Shown here one piece after another: positions 45,292-52,386 of a stretch of DNA of 64,000 bases. The notes under the pieces were generated by a model that was not told where the DNA came from, made no database searches, and was given only the letters and a program-made list of their open reading frames with translations. Numbering within the stretch: position 1 is the stretch's first letter; each line of letters opens with the position of its first letter. Made by a program: the position numbers and the translations under genes. This DNA comes from Flavobacterium fontis (lineage in GTDB: Bacteria > Bacteroidota > Bacteroidia > Flavobacteriales > Flavobacteriaceae). The stretch lies in assembly GCF_900129405.1 (NCBI RefSeq), contig NZ_FQVQ01000013.1:1-64000 (forward strand), given 5' to 3'.

Positions 45292-46356
45292 ATGATACCA
45301 ATGACGCAAGAAATAAAAATTACGAAAGTAGCGCAGTCGCAAGCGGCCGGCGTGGATTTTCACAACATTGTCATGGGAACGCGATTTAGCGACCACATGT
45401 TTATCTGTGACTATGAAAATGGCGCGTGGCACAACCCGCGTATCGAACCCCTCGCTTTGATTCCGACGCACCCTGCTACCATGGCGTTGCATTACGGTCA
45501 GGCGATTTTTGAAGGAATGAAAGCCACCCTTGGACAAGACGGAACGCCCTTGTTGTTTCGCCCTGAAGAAAATGCGAAGCGCTTAAACCACAGTGCCGAT
45601 CGTATGGGCATGCCCGCATTTCCAGAGGACTTGTTCGTGGAGGCTTTGAAGCAATTTGTGGCCCTTGAAAAAGAATGGATTCCAACCCAAGAAGGAAGTG
45701 CATTGTACTTGCGTCCGTTTATGTATGCCGATGAGGCGTTTATCGGAATGCGTGCGGCGACTTCTTATAAATTTATCATCATGGCTTCACCGGCCGGACC
45801 TTTTTTCAGTCGTAAAATCAAATTGTACGCGGAGAAAAAATACGTGCGTGCCGTTAACGGGGGAACTGGAGAAGCGAAAGCCGCAGGGAACTACGCTGCA
45901 GCCATTCGTCCGACCGAATATGCCAAAGCCCAAGGTTACGACCAAGTTTTATGGTTGGATGCCCACGATTTCAATTATATCCAAGAAGTGGGGACCATGA
46001 ACATCTTCTTTAAAGTAGATGGGAAATTCATCACGCCGAGTTTGAGCGGTTCTATTCTCAACGGAATTACCCGCATGAGTGTCATCGACTTGTTGCGTCA
46101 CAAAGGGTATGAAGTGACCGAGCGTCCGATTACCATGGATGAAATCAAAGCGGCCCATGCAGCGGGACTCCTCGAAGAAGCCTTCGGAACCGGAACCGCA
46201 GTAGGAATCGCCATGGTAGAAGCCATTGGCAATAACGATTTCACGTTGACCTTGCCTGAAGCCAATCCCGTTTCGCACATGGTCAACGATACCTTGAATG
46301 CGATGAAAGTACAACAAGAAGCCGATCCGTTTGGATGGATTGTGCCCGCTCAATAA
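45292..46356 (+). CDS. ilvE: Branched-chain amino acid aminotransferase
   Basis: Fold-type IV PLP aminotransferase (354 residues) with YGQAIFEGMKATLGQDGTPLLFRPEENAKRLNHSADRM, the PLP-lysine region GGTGEAKAAGNYAAAIRPTEYAKAQGYDQVLWLD, and EEAFGTGTAVGIA (seen as consecutive segments). It converts Leu, Ile and Val to 2-oxoacids, and some family members also accept Phe. The start may be ATG 45292 or 45301. It sits between E2 and E1 in one transcription unit, which ties it to amino acid breakdown here. The symbol reflects the family; the direction in the cell may be catabolic. Confidence 0.92.
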   Translation: MIPMTQEIKITKVAQSQAAGVDFHNIVMGTRFSDHMFICDYENGAWHNPRIEPLALIPTHPATMALHYGQAIFEGMKATLGQDGTPLLFRPEENAKRLNHSADRMGMPAFPEDLFVEALKQFVALEKEWIPTQEGSALYLRPFMYADEAFIGMRAATSYKFIIMASPAGPFFSRKIKLYAEKKYVRAVNGGTGEAKAAGNYAAAIRPTEYAKAQGYDQVLWLDAHDFNYIQEVGTMNIFFKVDGKFITPSLSGSILNGITRMSVIDLLRHKGYEVTERPITMDEIKAAHAAGLLEEAFGTGTAVGIAMVEAIGNNDFTLTLPEANPVSHMVNDTLNAMKVQQEADPFGWIVPAQ

Positions 46357-46375
46357 TTTGCGCTTGACGCACCCC

Positions 46376-48427
46376 ATGGATATGTTAGATAAAAAAATAC
46401 TTGAAAAAGCGTTTACGACCTTAGTGACAGCCAAAACCATGGCCGAATGGTACGAAGCGAATTTTAAAACCGTTTCCAAATACGTGCACGCCACCTCGCG
46501 CGGTCATGAAGCGATACAGATTGCGGTAGCCATGCAATTGGGCCCCCAAGATTATGCGTTTCCTTATTACCGTGACGACGCCATGTTGTTGGGAATCGGG
46601 ATGCAGCCCTATGATTTGATGTTGCAATTGTTGGCCAAGCGTGACGATCCGTTTTCGGGGGGACGCACCTACTATTGCCACCCGAGTTTGCGCGATGCCG
46701 ACAAACCCAAGATTCCGCACCAGTCGTCTGCGACAGGGATGCAAGCCATTCCCGCTACGGGGGCTGCCATGGGATTTTGGTACAAAGAAAGTATGGGCTT
46801 GACGCAAGAAGCGGGTGATCTGCCTTTAGTGGTTTGTTCGCTCGGCGATGCCTCGGTTACCGAGGGCGAAATTGCGGAAGCGTTTCAAATGGCCGCCTTA
46901 AAGCAATTACCGATCCTGTATTTGGTACAAGATAACGGCTGGGATATTTCGGCGAATGCCAAAGAAACCCGTGCCCAAAATGCCTTTGAGTACGCCAAAG
47001 GATTCCATGGTTTGGAAGCCATTAGTATTGATGGGGCCAATTTTATAGAAAGTTATACCGCACTGGAACAGGTTATCCAGACGATACGTACCGAACGCCG
47101 TCCGTTTTTGGTACATGCCAAAGTGCCGTTGCTCAACCACCACACTTCGGGTGTGCGGATGGAATGGTACCGTGACGACTTGGACGAAGCCCGTTCGCGC
47201 GATCCGTATCCCGTTTTATGGCAGCAAATGCTAGATGCCGGATTCACAGCAAGCGAATTACAAGCGATCGAAGCCACCGTGCTGCAACAAGTGGAAGCGG
47301 ATTATGAAAAGGCGTTGGCCGCAGAAGATCCGCGTCCTGAAGATTTATTTACACATGATTTTGCTCCAACACCCGTTACGGAAGAAGTCGGGGAGCGTTC
47401 CCCCCAACGCGAAGATAAAGTGGTCATGGTCGATTGCGCCTTATTTGCGGTCGAAGAACTCATGAAGAAACATCCCGAATGTTTGCTGTACGGTCAAGAC
47501 GTAGGCGGACGCTTGGGCGGGGTTTTCCGTGAGGCAGCCACCTTGGCCCAGAAGTTTGGCGACAACCGCGTGTTCAATACTCCCATTCAAGAAGCCTTTA
47601 TTGTAGGGTCTACAGTGGGAATGTCCGCCGTTGGTTTAAAACCCATTGTTGAGGTACAGTTCGCCGATTACATTTGGCCGGGCTTGAACCAATTGTTTAC
47701 CGAGGTGAGTCGTTCCAATTACTTAACCAACGGAAAATGGCCAGTGAGTATGATCTTGCGCGTGCCGATTGGCGCGTATGGAAGCGGCGGCCCTTATCAC
47801 TCGTCGTCGGTGGAGAGTGTGTTGACCAATATTCGCGGGATTAAAATTGCCTATCCGAGTAATGGTGCCGACCTGAAAGGCTTGCTAAAAGCGGCCTATT
47901 ACGACCCGAATCCGGTGGTGATTTTGGAACACAAAGGCTTGTACTGGAGTAAGGTGAAAGGTACGGATATGGCACGCGTAAACGAACCGTCAGAAGACTA
48001 CCTATTGCCGTTTGGAAAAGCGAATATCGTGCAAGAAATATGGCCGCAGGAAACCCAAGAAACCCTTACGGTGATTACGTACGGTATGGGGGTACACTGG
48101 GCGTTGAATGCCTCGGCGGGCATGGCGACGCAGGTGGAAATTGTCGACTTGCGCACCTTATACCCGTTGGATGAAGATACCATTTTCAAATCGGTTCGCA
48201 AAGCCAAGAAATGTTTGGTGGTGACCGAAGAGCCGGTAAACAACTCGTTTGCGCGCAGCTTGGCGGGTCGTATTCAAGAGGAATGTTTCCGCGACTTGGA
48301 TGCGCCTGTGATGGTCATCGGTTCCGAAAACCTACCTGCGATCCCGTTGAACAGCACTTTGGAACAAACCATGATCCCGAATGCGGAGAAGGTGAAGGCG
48401 AAGATGGAGGAGCTGTTGCGGTATTAG
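46376..48427 (+). CDS. 2-oxoacid dehydrogenase E1, fused alpha and beta subunits
   Basis: A 683-residue fused E1. The alpha part (about 1-330) has a ThDP region (VCSLGDASVTEGEIAEAFQMAALKQLPILYLVQDNGWDIS, in consecutive segments). The beta part (about 345-683) has LLYGQDVGGRLGGVFREA, FNTPIQEAFIVGSTVGMS and VEVQFADYIWPGLNQL. Such fusions are common among branched-chain 2-oxoacid E1 enzymes of Bacteroidota. The start ATG 46376 (or 46382) lies 19 bases after the aminotransferase stop; an earlier in-frame start would overlap that gene. No E3 is nearby. Confidence 0.92.
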   Translation: MDMLDKKILEKAFTTLVTAKTMAEWYEANFKTVSKYVHATSRGHEAIQIAVAMQLGPQDYAFPYYRDDAMLLGIGMQPYDLMLQLLAKRDDPFSGGRTYYCHPSLRDADKPKIPHQSSATGMQAIPATGAAMGFWYKESMGLTQEAGDLPLVVCSLGDASVTEGEIAEAFQMAALKQLPILYLVQDNGWDISANAKETRAQNAFEYAKGFHGLEAISIDGANFIESYTALEQVIQTIRTERRPFLVHAKVPLLNHHTSGVRMEWYRDDLDEARSRDPYPVLWQQMLDAGFTASELQAIEATVLQQVEADYEKALAAEDPRPEDLFTHDFAPTPVTEEVGERSPQREDKVVMVDCALFAVEELMKKHPECLLYGQDVGGRLGGVFREAATLAQKFGDNRVFNTPIQEAFIVGSTVGMSAVGLKPIVEVQFADYIWPGLNQLFTEVSRSNYLTNGKWPVSMILRVPIGAYGSGGPYHSSSVESVLTNIRGIKIAYPSNGADLKGLLKAAYYDPNPVVILEHKGLYWSKVKGTDMARVNEPSEDYLLPFGKANIVQEIWPQETQETLTVITYGMGVHWALNASAGMATQVEIVDLRTLYPLDEDTIFKSVRKAKKCLVVTEEPVNNSFARSLAGRIQEECFRDLDAPVMVIGSENLPAIPLNSTLEQTMIPNAEKVKAKMEELLRY

Positions 48428-48466
48428 TTTCAGGTTTCAGGTTTCAGGTTTCAAGTTTCAGGTTTT
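48428..48466. repeat. Five-unit TTTCAGG heptamer array
   Basis: TTTCAGG x3, TTTCAAG, TTTCAGG (48428-48462) directly after the E1 stop codon. It is the reverse complement type of the AACCTGA array at 43944-43978. Confidence 0.85.
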
Positions 48467-48506
48467 CGGGAAAATTGAAGTTTACGTTTGCTCTGGGCTT
48501 AGCATC

Positions 48507-49262
48507 TCAGTGTCTCAGAATCTCAGTAGCCCAGTAGCTTTAATTCTATGAAAACGATGTCCCTATGTGGTTAAATTTTTTTACTACACGATGTTAACGC
48601 ATAGTAAACTTAAAAATTCGATAGCCTTTTTTGTTAAACCGCATAGTAACATAGTTAGCATAGCTGTTACGATGTGCTTAAAGTTGGAGTCTAGGGAAGA
48701 TTTGACGATTACGATGGCTCAGGAGCTTAGCTTCTCAGGGTCTCAGCAGCTTTAATTCTATGAAAACTATGTCCCTATGTGGTAAAATTTATTTACTACT
48801 TGGATTTAACGCATAGTAAAATTAAAAATTCGATAGCCTTTTTTGTTAAACCACATAGTAACATAGTTAGCATAGCTGTTGCGATGTGCTTAAAGTTGGA
48901 GTCTATGGAAGAGTTGTTGTTTACGAAGGCTCAGGGGCTCAGCGTCTCAGTGTCTCAGTAGCTTTAATAAAGTTTCAGGTTTAAAGTTTAAGGTTTTCGT
49001 GGTAAATTGACGTTTACGAAGGCTCAGGAGCTTAGCTTCTCAGGGTCTCAGCGGCTTAATTCTATGAAAACTATGTCCCTATGGGGTTAAATTTTTTACT
49101 ACACGATGTTAACGCATAGTAAACTTAAAAATTCGATAGCCTTTTTTGTTAAACCACATAGTAGCATAGTCAACATAGCTGTTACGATGTGCTTAAAGTT
49201 GGAGTCTATGGAAGAGTTGTTGTTTATGAAGGCTCAGCAGCTTAGTGTCTCAGCGGCTCAAT
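48507..49262. repeat. Three 160-base imperfect palindromes alternating with 8-base CTCAG-type arrays
   Basis: Three closely similar units start with TAATTCTATGAAAAC at 48541, 48753 and 49057 and run about 160 bases each. Within a unit, the left arm AACTATGTCCCTATGTGGT (48765 in unit 2) pairs imperfectly with the right arm ACCACATAGTAACATAGTT (48850-48868), with about 60 bases between. The units are separated by arrays such as GTCTCAGT-GTCTCAGT with an 8-base period. Short ORFs here are repeat sequence, not genes. This explains most of the 938-base gap; 49263-49364 shows nothing recognisable. Confidence 0.8.
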
Positions 49263-49364
49263 CCCTTTTTTTCTAGAGTTTTTGGAGTACAGTAGTAGTG
49301 TGTTATCAAGGCTACGAAGTCGAGAGAATGCGCAGAGCGGGGGTGGGCGTTTTTCTCTCTGTTG

Positions 49365-49943
49365 TCATAGTTCACGTTCACATTTAGTCCAAAATTCTGT
49401 CCAGCTTATTTCTGGTTGGTGATTTTCAAAATATTCTTTTATCTCGTCTTTCATAACTTGTCTTGCTTCTTCTAATATTGAAAAGTAGTCAATAACAAGT
49501 CTTGGTTGGTTACACTCATCCTTTCTGAAGATTTCACGTTCAAAGTCAAACCTGTTCCCTTTGTCTGCCGTGTCATTTATAGCCTGTAAAATTTTTCCTG
49601 GGTGTTGGTGGTGTCCGCACTCAGAACTCATAAGTGAAGGTGCTGTGCAGTTGCCAATGAATTTCGGGTATAATGTTTTTCTCTGAAAAGTTGGATATGA
49701 CTGTCTATAGTTTGAATAAAATGTTTGGTCAACCAAAACAGTCCAAAAAAGTGCGACTGCGAAAAGTCCTTGTCTGTCTTGTGGAATTATGTTTAAATAC
49801 TTGTATTGCGGTGTCAAAAAGAAGTATTGAAAATTAAACTCGTTTTTGTCGTAATGCTTATTGCCTTCAATAGGTATTTGTCCTACGAAATTTAGAAGGT
49901 CTCGTTGGAAATACTGCTTGTAATATGTTTTTAAGTCTGTCAA
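49365..49943 (-). CDS. Protein of unknown function, lone gene
   Basis: A 192-residue open frame with no recognised family. It is soluble by appearance, rich in aromatic residues (YYKQYFQRD, FQYFFLTPQYKYLNI) and contains SSECGHHQHPGK, a Cys/His cluster that could bind metal. The C-terminal part is acidic and helical (SILEEARQVMKDEIKEYFENHQPE). It has lower G+C than the paa genes by eye and stands alone between repeats. CCTATAACGTTCGGCTAGG lies upstream of its start, a type of sequence I associate with mobile-cassette edges; see findings. It may be a real, recently acquired gene. Confidence 0.6.
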   Translation of the reverse strand: MTDLKTYYKQYFQRDLLNFVGQIPIEGNKHYDKNEFNFQYFFLTPQYKYLNIIPQDRQGLFAVALFWTVLVDQTFYSNYRQSYPTFQRKTLYPKFIGNCTAPSLMSSECGHHQHPGKILQAINDTADKGNRFDFEREIFRKDECNQPRLVIDYFSILEEARQVMKDEIKEYFENHQPEISWTEFWTKCEREL

Positions 49944-50142
49944 TGTGTTGTCGTCTTAAAATGCCCTATAACGTTCGGCTAGGTATGATTTAGCTAATTA
50001 ATTATTTCGCAAATTAAACATACTTCTAAAACTCCCTTAGAATTTTCCCCCATGAGGTAGGTATTTTTCCCGTGGGTTAGTTGTTTTCTTGCTGTTGCGG
50101 AAGGGAATGGTATGAATTATGCTTATTATGGGTTTCAAACTT

Positions 50143-50571
50143 TTAATAGGCACCCCCAAATTCAATGTCCACTGCGGTCGGAGTAGGAACGACTTCTTGG
50201 ACATTATTTCCGTTGATGTCACAAGAATAGATTGCAGCGTAGTTGTTTCCTCCTGCGCTGTTGATGCCTACAAAAAATATTTTTTGACCATCGGGAGAAA
50301 TTCTGGGTTGGACGCCATTGGTAACCTGATTAAATGATACGTTAGGAGGGAAGTTAACCATAACTTGTGTTTGATTCGTTCCATCATAGTTGGCTATCCA
50401 AAGTTGCTTATTGGTAATACTCAAATTCTTAATATAGACTATTTTACCCAAAGGCGCAGCTTGGACTACGTTATTGTTTTTGGAGTCTTCATTAGAACAA
50501 CTAATTTGGAATAAAATCCCAGCAGCAGCAAATACAAAAAGATACAAAGTGGTGTTTAATACATTTTTCAT
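50143..50571 (-). CDS. Short lipoprotein with PD40-like repeats, possibly truncated
   Basis: A 142-residue protein with a signal peptide and lipobox-like FQISC followed by acidic SNED, which resembles a surface-export signal of Bacteroidota lipoproteins. The mature part has TolB/PD40 propeller motifs (KIVYIKNLSITNKQLWIANYDGTNQTQV, GVQPRISPDGQKIFFVGIN, AAIYSCDINGNNVQEVV), enough for about two blades. Complete propellers need far more, so this is either a shortened relic or a small binding protein. The frame simply stops at 50143, and no continuation was found in the next 100 bases. Confidence 0.55.
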   Translation of the reverse strand: MKNVLNTTLYLFVFAAAGILFQISCSNEDSKNNNVVQAAPLGKIVYIKNLSITNKQLWIANYDGTNQTQVMVNFPPNVSFNQVTNGVQPRISPDGQKIFFVGINSAGGNNYAAIYSCDINGNNVQEVVPTPTAVDIEFGGAY

Positions 50572-51152
50572 GATATAAATGGTAAAGATTAATGCTAAAT
50601 GAACGAAGTTTAATAGTTACATGCGATACAAAACAAGGCATATACTCTAAAGGATATTGCAAATTACTATTTTTTTCAATTCGTGGAAATTGAAGGGCGC
50701 ATTTATTTTTTTTTAACTATGTAGTAAAGAGAACCTTGCGAAGGTTTTCAGTATTCCAAAAGGAGAGCAGTAAGGAGGTATTTTTCTTAGACGTAATGCT
50801 CCATTTTCGGGTTGCGCCTTCCTGTTATGTATACCAAATTCCTGTTGCCCAGCCCTCAAAAAGGGGTCAAGCCTAGCAAAGGCATGGATAAAGCATAGAT
50901 AAAGCATGGATACTGTATGAAAAAGGCATGGAAACGCTCTGTCAAAAAGTTGGCAAAAACCATCGAAAAGTATAAAAAAACAGTAAAAATTAATGGGTCG
51001 ATGGGGTGTGTAAATGGCTTTGGAGCAGCTATACTTTTTTTGCAAGAGGTTTTATAGTTGCTAAGCCGCTGAGCTTCTAAGCTACTGAGTTGGGGTGTGG
51101 GTTTTGCAAATGACGTATCCAAATGAAAGGCGTGTAGTTCATCTTTATATTT
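50572..51152. other. Gene-poor stretch with a small 11-base tandem array
   Basis: No convincing gene in 580 bases. Three 11-base units (AAGGCATGGAT, AAAGCATAGAT, AAAGCATGGAT) lie at 50879-50911. Immediately after, an open frame of 46 codons (50917-51057, plus) would encode a basic peptide beginning MKKAWKRSVKKLAKTIEKYK. Near 51057-51095 there is a CTAAG/CTGAG short-repeat tract like those at 48.5-49.3 kb. Confidence 0.45.
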
Positions 51153-51716
51153 TTAGAATAGCAGTTGGTAAAAGGAGCATTTTTTTGCGAGTGCTGCTAA
51201 GGTATAGCTTTTCAGTTCTTCTTCAGTGAGAACGATTGGGGCATAAAAACAAAAAGTATACCCCAAGTCGTTAAGAGATACGCAATAGGTTGCATCAAAT
51301 TGGGCTGTGTCCGGATTCATTTGTACAACTGCTTTTGTAAAGGCAGCGTTCACTTTTTGTAGGCCGTGTTTTTTAATCAACGTGACTATTTTCAACGAAT
51401 CCCGTTCCAAGCAGTTTACGCCAAAACTCGCGCCGTGTGTGGTGTCTAATACCCGCAAGGCATCGTCGTACCGTTTTTCTTGAAGTAAAATTTGTGCTTC
51501 AATGAGGTTCATTCGGCTATGGGCCGTTGCCTCAGGATTACCGCCATGAAAATCAACTTTTCGGGCGCTTTCCAAATAATCGCGGGCTTGGGCTAACTGG
51601 CCTTGAGCTAACTTTCGTTGGGATTTCTCCATGTAGCTATAGCCTTTTTTCGTGTGGTCTTGACTGTAAAGCGTGAGGCTTATGAATAAAGAGGCGACAA
51701 ATAGAGTACGTTTCAT
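51153..51716 (-). CDS. Secreted TPR-like protein of unknown function
   Basis: A 187-residue protein with signal peptide (FVASLFISLTLYSQ). It has helical repeat segments resembling tetratricopeptides (GYSYMEKSQRKLAQGQLAQARDYLESARKV, AHSRMNLIEAQILLQEKRYDDALRVLDT) and four later Cys residues. No family recognised. It stands alone between a gene-poor stretch and the DUF4136 lipoprotein gene, which has its own terminator upstream of it. Confidence 0.65.
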   Translation of the reverse strand: MKRTLFVASLFISLTLYSQDHTKKGYSYMEKSQRKLAQGQLAQARDYLESARKVDFHGGNPEATAHSRMNLIEAQILLQEKRYDDALRVLDTTHGASFGVNCLERDSLKIVTLIKKHGLQKVNAAFTKAVVQMNPDTAQFDATYCVSLNDLGYTFCFYAPIVLTEEELKSYTLAALAKKCSFYQLLF

Positions 51717-51742
51717 AACCGTGAATTGATTCTTTAAAATGC

Positions 51743-51780
51743 AAAAAAAACCGGTGCAATTTCGTAATCACACCGGTTTT
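51743..51780 (-). terminator. Terminator after the DUF4136 lipoprotein gene
   Basis: The stem AAAACCGGTG (51747-51756) / CACCGGTTTT (51771-51780) has a 14-base loop. On the minus strand it ends in a run of T. Confidence 0.85.
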
Positions 51781-51798
51781 CCAAAGACAGCATGCGTC

Positions 51799-52341
51799 TT
51801 ATTTTTTCTCCTGTTGTGGAGGATAATGTTCGAGAATCTTGGTTACAAATTCCTTGATGTTTGCATCTTTTTTCTCCATACGTTGGGTAAGCTCGCCTTC
51901 GCCCACACCTTGCCAAATCAGTTCTTTCGTTTTGGCATCGCGGAAATCAATGGTCAGTTTTCCTTCCACATATTGGTACACCGAATTGAAGCCGCCCCAA
52001 GCCCAAGGACTCCAACCCCAGCCCCAGCCCCAGCCCCAACCCCACATGGGCGATTGGATGACATCGACTTGCTCTTTTTCTTGGGTGAAAATGGAAACAA
52101 TTAGGTCGGGCGTCTCACTTTTGGTAAAGCCTTTGGTAGCCATCACTTCGTCAATCGATCGTAAAATACGCCGCTTATCCAAGTCCGAAATGGCCGCTTT
52201 GTCAATGGCCGCTTTTTGATAGGCATAGGTCTTGTACTGGCTAAATGTGACCTCTTTGTCATAGTCAGCATTCACACGAATCGTACTACAGGACGTTAAG
52301 CATAACGCCAAAACTGCGGTGAGTAAAAATAGTTTTTTCAT
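51799..52341 (-). CDS. DUF4136 lipoprotein
   Basis: Outer-membrane-directed lipoprotein of 180 residues with lipobox LTSC after a signal sequence. The DUF4136 pattern is clear: DYDKEVTFSQYKTYAYQ, DLDKRRILRSIDEVMATKGFTKSETPDLIVSIFTQ, and the late GKLTIDFRDAKTKELIWQGVGEGEL. A Trp/Gly tract (MWGWGWGWGWGWSPWAWGG) sits in the middle, as in many Bacteroidota members. The function of the family is unknown. It is followed by a terminator. Confidence 0.88.
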   Translation of the reverse strand: MKKLFLLTAVLALCLTSCSTIRVNADYDKEVTFSQYKTYAYQKAAIDKAAISDLDKRRILRSIDEVMATKGFTKSETPDLIVSIFTQEKEQVDVIQSPMWGWGWGWGWGWSPWAWGGFNSVYQYVEGKLTIDFRDAKTKELIWQGVGEGELTQRMEKKDANIKEFVTKILEHYPPQQEKK

Positions 52342-52386
52342 AACAATTGGTATTTAGAGTGCAGCTTCTTTCGGAGTGGAAATCGG

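Noticed and set aside
48567..48961. Two similar 60-residue open frames (48567-48755 and 48779-48961)
   Set aside because: They translate the same repeated 160-base palindrome; the similarity is at DNA level and also holds in non-coding parts.
50713..51122. Two overlapping minus-strand frames of about 90-110 codons
   Set aside because: They have no signal, domain or start context, and they cover a short-repeat tract in different frames.
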